In this document: positions 1 to 6,435 of the stretch, piece by piece | Position numbering within the stretch: position 1 is the stretch's first letter | Layout of the letters: every line of letters begins with the position of its first letter | Source of the DNA: Bacteroidales bacterium | Lineage (GTDB): Bacteria > Bacteroidota > Bacteroidia > Bacteroidales > JAFGXI01 | Assembly: GCA_026985625.1 (NCBI GenBank) | Contig: JALSQC010000403.1 | Coordinates: forward strand, 1 to 6,647 | Reading direction: 5' to 3' | DNA length: 6,647 bases | Program-made: the position numbers and the translations under genes | The notes under the pieces: model-generated | What the model was told of the DNA's origin: nothing | The model's database searches: none | What the model saw: only the letters and a program-made list of their open reading frames with translations

Positions 1-568
1 TGTTAATAAATTCGTTATTAATATTTAGTTTACTTACCCATACGGCAAAGGCAAAAGGTAAATTTGTAAATTTATACCATTGATTTGCTAAATCGTATGA
101 AAATTTAAAATATTTTTTATATTCAAAAGCACGGTCACCAATTATTAGTGCCGAATTTATTTGTTTAATTTTTTTATCTAAATTTTCGGTTGTATTAATC
201 CACTCGGGATATATCTTCCAGTATTTATTTGCTAATATTTTTATTAATTTAACAGATGTTCGCGACTGATAGTCGAGATATATTTTATTAATATTTTTTA
301 TTTCTTTTTTTGATAATAATAAAACTGTATCTACTTTTTTTTCGGCTCCTATACAATAATCTGTAATAATGTTATAATTAGATATATACGGCAACGAACC
401 AACAGGAACTAATGCTATATCGCAAATATTATTTTTAAATTTATCGGCTCCTTTTGCGGGTATATCTTTTGATAAAATAATTGATTCTTTTATTTGTTTG
501 TAATTCTCTAAACCATAAGCAAATGGTAATGAGTTTAGATACGATACTATGGATATTTTGTATTTCAA
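1..568 (-). CDS. mqnA: MqnA, chorismate dehydratase of the futalosine menaquinone pathway (3' end missing)
   Basis: In the futalosine route MqnA dehydrates chorismate to 3-[(1-carboxyvinyl)oxy]benzoate, the first committed step to menaquinone; it is a cytoplasmic enzyme with a periplasmic-binding-protein-like fold. The 189 residues visible show family hallmarks: KISIVSYLNSLPFAYGL at about 4-20, DIALVPVGSLP at 50-60, YLDYQSRTSV at 98-107, LIIGDRAF at 141-148 and LPFAFAVWVSK at 170-180. The family is usually about 240-270 residues, so the C-terminal quarter or so lies beyond base 1. I chose TTG at 568-566 as start: an in-frame stop lies two codons upstream, no ATG is available before the conserved VSYLN motif, and this start puts that motif at the expected distance from the N-terminus. 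The start overlaps the stop of the upstream EI24-family gene (shared TTGA), which suggests translational coupling. No Shine-Dalgarno is visible. Family assignment is firm; the exact start is inferred. Confidence 0.93.
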   Translation of the reverse strand, partial: MKYKISIVSYLNSLPFAYGLENYKQIKESIILSKDIPAKGADKFKNNICDIALVPVGSLPYISNYNIITDYCIGAEKKVDTVLLLSKKEIKNINKIYLDYQSRTSVKLIKILANKYWKIYPEWINTTENLDKKIKQINSALIIGDRAFEYKKYFKFSYDLANQWYKFTNLPFAFAVWVSKLNINNEFIN

Positions 569-1374
569 TTTTTATTGTTTGTTATTTCGGCATTATCTAT
601 TTCGATTACTCCCGTTGCTGCTGCAACAACTGATATTATTGCAACAAACCCTGATATTGATAATCCGCAAAATGGTAGTAATAACGATAACGAAAATATA
701 CTGCCGTTTGTTATTGCAAATTTTTTATGTTTTCTGACGTATGCTACGCTTTTATGTATATTTAATTTTTTTCGTTCGGAACTGTAGTCGATATACGAAA
801 ATCCATAAAAATACGATGATATAAAAAATAATATTATTCCTGATATCAAACTTATTATTGTTCCTATTAATGGTATAAAACTAAAGAAAAATACTAATAA
901 TATTAAGCCAAATTCTATAAAAATATTTCGCATAACAATTAGCACTCCCCTAACAATATCTCGCATAAATTGTTCGCCGTTAAAGGGGTATTTTTTTCCG
1001 GTAAGTATGGTTTCGGTTTTTTCTGATAATATAGTAAATACAGGCGAAAGTAATGCTAAAATTATATAACCTCCAAAGTATGCATAAACAAAAAATAATA
1101 TTATTGTCATTGATATACCTACTATCCACGAGAGCGAGGATTTAATAAAATCTGACAAAAAAAAGTCTGCATTTTTTAGGTTTGTTATGTTTAACAGCCA
1201 ATCTTTAATGCTATCAACTAACATATCTTTAAGCTCGAATCCTGTAAATATAAGGATAATATTTAAGGCTAAAGGTATAAGAAAATACCACCACAATCCA
1301 TTGTTAAATATTATGTTTAAAGCTTTTCCGTATGTCGAGAAACCTATGCCTACTTCGCTAATTTTTTTTTTCAT
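565..1374 (-). CDS. EI24/CysZ-family integral membrane protein
   Basis: This 269-residue protein is strongly hydrophobic, with membrane segments at about 27-45, 83-113 (probably one long or two short helices), 145-190 (two helices with a short turn near the glycine at 171) and 222-255. The layout, together with the N-terminal GFSTYGKALNIIF stretch, the YFGGYIILALLSPVFTILSEKTE region at about 98-121 and the FLIPLALN motif at 31-38, fits the EI24 domain family, whose best-studied bacterial member, CysZ, is a sulfate permease. Bacteroidota homologues are mostly uncharacterised, and nothing here (no cysteine-biosynthesis gene nearby) supports sulfate transport, so I do not assign a substrate. It begins with ATG 13 bases after the thioredoxin-like gene and its TGA stop overlaps the TTG start of mqnA, so it appears to be third in a four-gene transcription unit. 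Membrane character is certain from composition; the family call is by pattern recognition. Confidence 0.85.
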   Translation of the reverse strand: MKKKISEVGIGFSTYGKALNIIFNNGLWWYFLIPLALNIILIFTGFELKDMLVDSIKDWLLNITNLKNADFFLSDFIKSSLSWIVGISMTIILFFVYAYFGGYIILALLSPVFTILSEKTETILTGKKYPFNGEQFMRDIVRGVLIVMRNIFIEFGLILLVFFFSFIPLIGTIISLISGIILFFISSYFYGFSYIDYSSERKKLNIHKSVAYVRKHKKFAITNGSIFSLSLLLPFCGLSISGFVAIISVVAAATGVIEIDNAEITNNKN

Positions 1375-1387
1375 TTAGCTAATTTTA

Positions 1388-1717
1388 CTAAAATAAAATT
1401 TCGTAAGGTCGACTAATGTTATTTTTTAGTTCTTCGACTCCAATATGACGACTTTTACGAATAGTTTCTTTTCCGTCGAAAAATATAATTATTGTAGGTA
1501 TTGTAAATACCGAGTTTTGAGCCGACACATCGGGGGTTAATGTTGTATCTACATAATAAAACGGTATCTCGGGATAGTTATTTTTTAACATTTCGTATAT
1601 TTTAGGTTTTAGTATTTTACAAACATTACAAGTTTCGTTTGAAAAATAGAATAAAATACCTTTGTTATTATCTTTTAGATTGTTAAATTCTTCTAAGGTT
1701 TTAATTGTTTTATACAT
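1388..1717 (-). CDS. Thioredoxin-family protein with CNVC active site
   Basis: A 109-residue single-domain thioredoxin fold with no signal peptide, so probably cytoplasmic. The beta strand ILFYFSNETC (21-30) leads into the redox motif C30-N-V-C33, followed by KILKPKIYEML as the active-site helix. The strand FYYVDTT lies at 53-59, and the conserved cis-proline is P74 in VFTIPTIIIFFDGKE (70-84). Length is normal for thioredoxin. It differs from canonical TrxA in that the usual WCGPC is replaced by TCNVC: the tryptophan, glycine and proline are all absent, which in this fold generally changes redox potential and partner choice. It may be a specialised disulfide reductase or thiol-repair protein rather than the housekeeping thioredoxin. 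It sits 13 bases after the CoA-binding gene and 13 bases before the EI24-family gene on the same strand, as expected for an operon. The in vivo partner cannot be told from sequence. Confidence 0.9.
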   Translation of the reverse strand: MYKTIKTLEEFNNLKDNNKGILFYFSNETCNVCKILKPKIYEMLKNNYPEIPFYYVDTTLTPDVSAQNSVFTIPTIIIFFDGKETIRKSRHIGVEELKNNISRPYEILF

Positions 1718-1730
1718 AATAATTGTTTTT

Positions 1731-2090
1731 TTAAAATAAATTATTAGATAGCATTACTAACGTGCAATTTTCTATTGTTTTGATATTATTTTTTTCTAAT
1801 ATCTCTTTTAACTCGTTGTTTTCGGTTCCGGGGTTAAAAATTACTCTTTTTGGTTTTAGATTTAATATATAATTGTAATATTCTTTTTGCCGTTTTGGAT
1901 TAAGATATAGTGTAACAGTATGCACGTTAGATATTATTGGCAGGTCGTTAATAATTTTTACACCTGCTATTTCTCCTTTTTTTATTCCTATTGGATATAC
2001 TTTGTGGTTATAGTTTTTTAATCTTTCAACTGCAATATAAGAGTATCTGGACGGATTGTTACTTGCTCCTAAAACTACTGTTTCAATCAT
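1731..2090 (-). CDS. CoA-binding domain protein (CoA_binding_2, YccU-like)
   Basis: A 119-residue protein consisting of one Rossmann-type CoA-binding domain of the kind found at the N-terminus of succinyl-CoA synthetase alpha subunits, here standing alone as in the YccU-like family. Visible hallmarks are the first strand and nucleotide loop VVLGASNNPSRYS (5-17), the strand KVYPIGIKKGEIAGVK (30-45) with its conserved proline and glycine, TLYLNPKRQ (60-68), the RVIFNPGTEN loop (82-91) and the terminal ENCTLVML strand (107-114). Members bind CoA or a related nucleotide; their cellular role is poorly known, so no reaction is assigned. It starts with ATG and is the first gene after a 62-base gap holding a promoter candidate. 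The thioredoxin-like gene follows 13 bases later. Linkage of a CoA-binding protein with a thiol-redox protein hints at CoA or thiol metabolism, but that is only inference from proximity. Confidence 0.9.
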   Translation of the reverse strand: MIETVVLGASNNPSRYSYIAVERLKNYNHKVYPIGIKKGEIAGVKIINDLPIISNVHTVTLYLNPKRQKEYYNYILNLKPKRVIFNPGTENNELKEILEKNNIKTIENCTLVMLSNNLF

Positions 2091-2115
2091 AATTTTATTT
2101 TTAATATTAATCTCG

Positions 2116-2123
2116 CAAAGTTA
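2116..2123 (-). promoter_or_regulatory. Candidate Bacteroidota -7 promoter element (TAACTTTG) ahead of the CoA-binding gene
   Basis: On the minus strand the octamer TAACTTTG matches the Bacteroidota -7 consensus TAnnTTTG at every fixed position. It lies in the 62-base gap between anmK and the CoA-binding gene, about 25 bases before the ATG, giving a predicted short leader of roughly 15-20 bases. No good TTTG-type -33 element is visible at the expected spacing, so this is a candidate only. If real, it starts transcription of the CoA-binding, thioredoxin-like, EI24 and mqnA group separately from anmK. Confidence 0.45.
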
Positions 2124-2152
2124 ATTTAAAATTTTTTATGTATAATTTTAAT

Positions 2153-3205
2153 CTAAAAAATAATTCCCGAAATCGAATCTTTTTTTGCTCCGGTAACTTC
2201 TGATAATACATTTATTTTGTTGTTTATTTTTAAAACTCCAAGAAAAGCAAATATCATAGCTTCTTTAAAGTCTATTAGTTTTTTGTTGGGAATAATAATA
2301 TCTATATGCTTTAATTTATTTTTTAATAAGTCGATTAAAAAAGTATTTTTTGCTCCACCTCCGGTTATTAATAGTTTGCCTTGATACTTTATGCTTTTTG
2401 ATATTTGATTTGCAATATGATGATAAATACTTGCCATTTTATCGTTGTAAGATAAATTATATTTTTCTACAGTAGGAAAAAAATATTTTTCGACCCATTC
2501 TCGTCCTAATGATTTTGGGCTTTTTTGTTTGTAATAATCAAGATTATCTAAATCGTTAATTAGTTTTGTATTTGCTTTTCCGTTTTTTCCGAGTTTGCCG
2601 TTTAAATCGAATTTTTTACCTGTTTTTTGTGCATAATAATTTAATACAATGTTTACGGGACATATATCATAAGCTATTATTTTATTGTTATCTTTTTTTT
2701 CTGATATGTTTGAAAAGCCGCCTATATTAAGGCAGTATTTATAATCGGCAAAAAGTAATTTGTCGCCAATAGGAACAAGTGGTGCTCCTTGTCCTCCTAA
2801 AGCTACATCTAATGTTCTAAAATCGGCAATAGTTGTTATGTTTGTTTCTTTGGCAATGTTTATCCCATTGCCAAGCTGAAAAGTTATTTTGTTTTGTGGT
2901 TGATGAAATATGGTATGACCGTGCGATGCTATTAAATCTACTTTGTAACCGTTTAAAAATTCAATTACTTTTTTTCCTATATATTCTCCGTATGAATTGT
3001 GCAGATTTAATAAATCAATTGCAGGTAAATCTTTTGCTGTTTGTAAACTTTTTAAAATATTTTTTTCGTAATTTAATGTTTTTGCCCGTATTATTTTATA
3101 CTTCCATTTTTTATTAAACCAAAATTCGCAAATGGCAATATCTAAACCGTCTAATGATGTTCCTGACATTATTCCAACTGCTTTTATTTTATTAAACTTA
3201 TACAT
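2153..3205 (-). CDS. anmK: Anhydro-N-acetylmuramic acid kinase
   Basis: AnmK uses ATP to open the 1,6-anhydro ring of anhydroMurNAc released during cell-wall turnover, giving MurNAc-6-phosphate for recycling; it is cytoplasmic. The 350-residue protein (E. coli enzyme about 370) carries the family signatures in order: nucleotide-binding loop GIMSGTSLDGLD (11-22), SHGHTIFHQP (94-103), IADFRTLDVALGGQGAPLVP (126-145), LNIGGFSN (159-166), DICPVN (180-185), LITGGGAKN (279-287) and KEAMIFAFLG (314-323). D180 occupies the place of the catalytic aspartate of the usual DTGPGN motif, but the residues after it differ (ICPVN). From memory this variant recurs in Bacteroidota homologues. It starts with ATG, 50 bases after the deacetylase gene, and may share its transcript; no MurQ etherase gene, the next step in the pathway, is in the window. 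The assignment is firm. Confidence 0.96.
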   Translation of the reverse strand: MYKFNKIKAVGIMSGTSLDGLDIAICEFWFNKKWKYKIIRAKTLNYEKNILKSLQTAKDLPAIDLLNLHNSYGEYIGKKVIEFLNGYKVDLIASHGHTIFHQPQNKITFQLGNGINIAKETNITTIADFRTLDVALGGQGAPLVPIGDKLLFADYKYCLNIGGFSNISEKKDNNKIIAYDICPVNIVLNYYAQKTGKKFDLNGKLGKNGKANTKLINDLDNLDYYKQKSPKSLGREWVEKYFFPTVEKYNLSYNDKMASIYHHIANQISKSIKYQGKLLITGGGAKNTFLIDLLKNKLKHIDIIIPNKKLIDFKEAMIFAFLGVLKINNKINVLSEVTGAKKDSISGIIF

Positions 3206-3255
3206 TATATAATAATTTGTAACTAATTTTGTGTAAAAAATATAATATTAAAGCG

Positions 3256-3996
3256 TTAATTAATTAGTTCTTCTAAACTTACAATTTTAAAATCATTTTT
3301 TTGTGCGTATTTAATAATTTTAGTTAATAAATTAAGTGTTTTTTGGTTATTGTCGTGCAATAAAATAATATCTCCTCCCGTAATATTTTTTTTAAAATCG
3401 TTAAAAATATTTTTTTCGGTTTTGTTTGTTGTATCAAAAGTTCTTATGCTCCATCCAATGCTTTTAATGTTTAATTTGCTAATTGCTTTTGCTATGTTTG
3501 GGTTTGTAACGCCAAAAGGTGGTCTAAAATACAAATTATTATTTCCTGTTATATCTTTTATAAGTTTATTTGTTTTTTTTATTTCGTCAATAACACGGCT
3601 TGACGGATAAATATCAAAAAAATTTGAATGTGAATATGAGTGGTTTGCCAATAAATGATTTTTGCTTATTTGTTTTGCAATATTTGTGTTTTTTTCGATA
3701 TTTTTGCCTATACAAAAAAATGTTGCAGGAATATTTTCTTTGTTTAAAACATCTAAAAATTTAGGAGTAAATTCTTTATTTGGACCATCGTCGAATGTAA
3801 TTGCAAATATTTTTTTATTTGTTTGTTTTTTGCAAAACGATTTAAAATAAAAGTTTGAACATATTACAGACGAACCATAAATAACAATAATTAAATAAAG
3901 TATTAATGTTAATATTATTAAAAACAGGTCTATTTTTAAAGTAATTTCTAATCCAATAATCAATACAAAAATTAATGTTATTATTTTAAATTTCAT
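3256..3996 (-). CDS. Membrane-anchored polysaccharide deacetylase (NodB domain)
   Basis: This 246-residue protein has two N-terminal hydrophobic segments (about 4-20 and 23-46) and then a NodB-type carbohydrate esterase 4 domain, a metal-dependent N- or O-deacetylase fold. Catalytic motifs are present: ITFDDGP at 66-72 (D69 catalytic base, D70 metal ligand), NHSYSH at 118-123 (metal ligands H119 and H123), RPPFG at 158-162, the tryptophan motif SIGWSIRTFD at 179-188, and ILLHD at 211-215 with H214 as the likely catalytic acid. All key residues seem intact, so an active enzyme is expected. Its anchoring suggests the domain works at the cell surface side of the inner membrane, with peptidoglycan or another amino-sugar polymer as plausible substrate; the substrate itself is not determined by sequence. 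It starts with ATG 12 bases after the FAD dehydrogenase and is followed by anmK, a neighbour with a peptidoglycan-recycling role. Confidence 0.92.
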   Translation of the reverse strand: MKFKIITLIFVLIIGLEITLKIDLFLIILTLILYLIIVIYGSSVICSNFYFKSFCKKQTNKKIFAITFDDGPNKEFTPKFLDVLNKENIPATFFCIGKNIEKNTNIAKQISKNHLLANHSYSHSNFFDIYPSSRVIDEIKKTNKLIKDITGNNNLYFRPPFGVTNPNIAKAISKLNIKSIGWSIRTFDTTNKTEKNIFNDFKKNITGGDIILLHDNNQKTLNLLTKIIKYAQKNDFKIVSLEELIN

Positions 3997-4008
3997 ATTT
4001 ACAAAAAT

Positions 4009-5565
4009 TTATCTAATATAATCAAATACTTTTAATGCACAATTTTGGCCGTCAACTGCCGACGAAACAATTCCTCCGGCATAACCGGCTCCTTCGCCAC
4101 AGGGGAACAATCCTTTTATTTGTTCGTGTTGTAATGTTTCTTTTGAACGAGGAATCCTTACGGGCGATGATGTTCTTGACTCTACAGCTAAAATAATTGC
4201 TTGGTTTGTAAGAAATCCTTTCATTTTTTTATCAAAGTTTTTAAATCCTGTTTTTAATCTTTCTGATATTGATTTTGGTAACCAATTTTGAATCTCGGAA
4301 GATGTTAAACCCGGAAAATATGATGTTTCGGGCAAGGTGTTACTATATTTTCCGTTTACAAAATCTACCAATCGTTGTGCTGGTGCCGCTTGTGTATTAT
4401 TTGCATTTTTAAAAGCTAAATTTTCTATATATTGCTGAAATTTTAATCCTGCCAATTCGCCAAATTGTTTAAAATTTGTTAAGTCTTTATCTTTTATCTC
4501 TACAACAATTCCTGAGTTTGCAAATTTTGAGTTTCTATTAGATGGCGACATTCCGTTTATTACAAGTTTATCTTTGGCTGTAGTTGCAGGAACAATAAAC
4601 CCTCCCGGACACATACAAAACGAAAAAACTCCTCTCCCGTTTACTTGTGTTACCAAATTATAATTTGCTGCAGGCAAAAATTTATCTCTTAAAGTACAAT
4701 TATATTGTATCGAGTCTATAAGTGCTTGGCTATGTTCTACCCTTACGCCAATGGCAAAAGGTTTTTTTTGTATTTTAATATTTTTTTGTTGTAAAAGTTC
4801 GTAAATATCTGATGCCGAATGTCCTGTTGCAAGTATAACTGCCTGAGACATTATTTTTTCGTTATTATTAACAACAATTCCTTTAATTATATTATCAGAA
4901 ATAATAAAATCGGTAAGTTTTGAGTTAAATCTTATTTCGCCTCCACAATCGGTAATTGTTTTTCGTATATTTGATATAATTTCGGGAAGTTTATTTGTTC
5001 CTATATGCGGACGTGTTTCGTATGTTATATTTTCGTTCGCTCCGTGATATTGTAAAAGTTCTAATACTCTGTTTATGTTTCCACGTTTTTTAGACCTTGT
5101 GTATAATTTTCCGTCGGAGAAAGTCCCTGCTCCTCCCTCGCCAAAAGCATAATTCGACTCAGGATTAACAATATGTTTTCGATTTAGGGCAGCAATATCT
5201 TTTCGTCGTTCTTTAATAATTTTTCCTCGTTCGATAATAATTGGTTTTAAACCTATTTCTATTAATTGTAGCGCTGCAAATAAACCTGCAGGACCTGCTC
5301 CTATTATTAATATTTCTTTTGCCTGTTTTATATTTTTAAAATCATACTTTGGTTTTTCAAAAACATAATTTTTGTCGTTAAAAACAATTTTGATTTTAAC
5401 ATTTATAACAACTTTACGTTTTCTGGCATCAATAGATTTTTTTATTATTTTATAATTATTAATATTTGATATTTTTATTTTTAAAATATTTGCCGATATC
5501 GATAATATTTTGTCTTTATTTGCAGCTTGTGCAGGTGTTAGTCGCAGGTTTAGTTCGGTAATCAC
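4009..5565 (-). CDS. NAD(P)/FAD-dependent dehydrogenase, COG2509-like, substrate unknown
   Basis: A 518-residue flavoprotein. An N-terminal extension (about 1-75) with LRLTPAQAANKDKIL and the RKVVINVKIKI strand precedes a Rossmann FAD site, ILIIGAGPAGLFAALQL at 85-101, with E112 ending the second strand. Other marks are FGEGGAGTFSDGKLYT (141-156), the ILATGHSASDIYELL motif (244-258), FAIGVRVEH (270-278), a cysteine-rich FCMCPGGFIVPA loop (317-328), ESRTSSPVRI (462-471) and the closing FAD-binding LFPCGEGAGYAGGIVSSAVDG (486-506). This order matches the widespread 'uncharacterised FAD-dependent dehydrogenase' family, whose substrate I do not know. The start is GTG at 5565-5563, chosen because it gives the family's usual N-terminus (a short lead into ELNLRLTP); no closer ATG fits. 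It begins only 6 bases after the porT stop and ends 12 bases before the deacetylase, so it is probably cotranscribed with both. It looks intact. Confidence 0.92.
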   Translation of the reverse strand: MITELNLRLTPAQAANKDKILSISANILKIKISNINNYKIIKKSIDARKRKVVINVKIKIVFNDKNYVFEKPKYDFKNIKQAKEILIIGAGPAGLFAALQLIEIGLKPIIIERGKIIKERRKDIAALNRKHIVNPESNYAFGEGGAGTFSDGKLYTRSKKRGNINRVLELLQYHGANENITYETRPHIGTNKLPEIISNIRKTITDCGGEIRFNSKLTDFIISDNIIKGIVVNNNEKIMSQAVILATGHSASDIYELLQQKNIKIQKKPFAIGVRVEHSQALIDSIQYNCTLRDKFLPAANYNLVTQVNGRGVFSFCMCPGGFIVPATTAKDKLVINGMSPSNRNSKFANSGIVVEIKDKDLTNFKQFGELAGLKFQQYIENLAFKNANNTQAAPAQRLVDFVNGKYSNTLPETSYFPGLTSSEIQNWLPKSISERLKTGFKNFDKKMKGFLTNQAIILAVESRTSSPVRIPRSKETLQHEQIKGLFPCGEGAGYAGGIVSSAVDGQNCALKVFDYIR

Positions 5566-5571
5566 GAGATT

Positions 5572-6318
5572 TTATTTATTTTTTTTCCAAAAAGTTAACG
5601 ATTGTATATCGCTACCTTCGAATAAAAACGAAAGAACTATCATTTTTGAGTTCATTCTATCAATAGCTTTTGTATATTGTGTATAATCGGGAACAAGTAC
5701 ATTGTTTACGCCTACAACATATTTTAGTTCTAATGCAAATTTAAAATATTGCAGAAAAAAGTCGGTACCAAATCCTATCTCGTAATTATAATTTGTTCTA
5801 CGTAAACGAATCATTGGTCCTTGTGCAACGTCAATATGTTTTTGCGATGCAAGGTCGTATTTTATACTTCCCCCACCTATTAAATACGGACGAAAATTAT
5901 TTAATCGTTTTGATTTGTATTTTATTAATAAAGGAAAATCAAGAAAAGTAGATTCTATTTTCATTAGTGTTTTATCAAATGTAGAGTCTTTATGACTTAA
6001 TACTATATAATCCATATCGCGTTCTCCAAAATTTAATCCGGGTAAAAATCTTATCGAAAAATATTTATGTATATTAAGATTAGATACTATATTAATATTA
6101 AAACCAAATCTGGGAATATTTTCAACCGAATAAACCGAGTCTAACATAAAAAAATCGGGAGAATTGTGTATTGTAAAATCCATTGTATTTACAGCTAACG
6201 ACATTCCAAAATGTATAATCTGAAAATCATATTTTGGCAAATTATCAACTTTGTCTAATTGGGCAAATGTTGTTTTTGCCGTAATTATTATAAATAATAT
6301 AAGAATTAGTTTTTTCAA
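5572..6318 (-). CDS. porT: PorT/SprT-family outer-membrane beta-barrel protein of the type IX secretion system
   Basis: The 248-residue product begins with a signal peptide (MKKLILILFIIITAKTTFA, likely cut before Q20) and continues as alternating short strands typical of a small outer-membrane beta barrel. PorT-like marks include IHFGMSLAVNTMDFTI (35-50), the barrel strand FSIRFLPGLNFGERDM (87-102), ESTFLDFPLLIKYKSKR (122-138), NFRPYLIGGGSIKYDL (141-156) and a hydrophobic final strand near 225-233. Length is close to that of PorT (about 245). PorT is required for type IX secretion in Porphyromonas gingivalis, and its homologue SprT for gliding and secretion in Flavobacterium. The start is TTG at 6318-6316, since no ATG precedes the signal peptide and an in-frame stop lies seven codons upstream. 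It follows the hemD terminator, so it has its own promoter or depends on readthrough, and the FAD dehydrogenase begins 6 bases after its stop. A generic PorT-like barrel of other function is the main alternative. Confidence 0.82.
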   Translation of the reverse strand: MKKLILILFIIITAKTTFAQLDKVDNLPKYDFQIIHFGMSLAVNTMDFTIHNSPDFFMLDSVYSVENIPRFGFNINIVSNLNIHKYFSIRFLPGLNFGERDMDYIVLSHKDSTFDKTLMKIESTFLDFPLLIKYKSKRLNNFRPYLIGGGSIKYDLASQKHIDVAQGPMIRLRRTNYNYEIGFGTDFFLQYFKFALELKYVVGVNNVLVPDYTQYTKAIDRMNSKMIVLSFLFEGSDIQSLTFWKKNK

Positions 6319-6337
6319 AAAAATATTTATTTTTAAT

Positions 6338-6345
6338 TAAAGATA
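6338..6345 (-). promoter_or_regulatory. Weak candidate -7 promoter element (TATCTTTA) ahead of porT
   Basis: On the minus strand TATCTTTA matches five of the six fixed bases of TAnnTTTG (final G replaced by A). It lies about 20 bases before the TTG start of porT, inside the spacer behind the hemD terminator, where a promoter is expected. No convincing -33 element is seen, and in sequence this AT-rich such near-matches arise easily by chance. Confidence 0.25.
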
Positions 6346-6382
6346 ACCTAAAAAAATACTTTTTATTATAAAAAATAAAAAT

Positions 6383-6412
6383 AAAAAAGCAACTTTATTT
6401 TTTAAAGTTGCT
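6383..6412 (-). terminator. Intrinsic terminator after hemD
   Basis: A perfect 10-base inverted repeat (6388-6397 AGCAACTTTA and 6403-6412 TAAAGTTGCT) is separated by a 5-base loop. Read on the minus strand the hairpin is followed directly by TTTTT and then a T-rich tract broken by single A bases. It starts 23 bases after the hemD stop codon. The T tract is on the minus-strand exit side only, so it acts for hemD and is not bidirectional. It separates hemD from the porT group. Confidence 0.85.
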
Positions 6413-6435
6413 ACAAAATTAATATTATAAAGTTT

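Noticed and set aside
549..787. Two overlapping plus-strand open frames of 62 and 70 codons.
   Set aside because: They lie opposite the 3' end of the EI24-family gene and the start of mqnA, read as low-complexity hydrophobic shadows, and have no family resemblance.
2833..3117. A 94-codon plus-strand open frame.
   Set aside because: It is entirely antisense to anmK, whose conserved motifs cover the same bases; its product has no recognisable motif.
3206..3255. Promoter ahead of anmK (near-match TATATTTT on the minus strand).
   Set aside because: It lacks the final G of TAnnTTTG and any -33 element; the gap is nearly pure A and T, so such matches are expected by chance.
3230..3256. Possible terminator hairpin (ATTAA-CGCT-TTAAT followed by a T-rich run) behind the deacetylase gene.
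   Set aside because: The stem is only five A-T pairs, overlaps the stop codon, and is what chance gives in such AT-rich sequence; far weaker than the hemD terminator.
3350..3850. Plus-strand open frames of 86 and 62 codons.
   Set aside because: Both are antisense to the deacetylase catalytic domain and arise from AT-rich codon composition.
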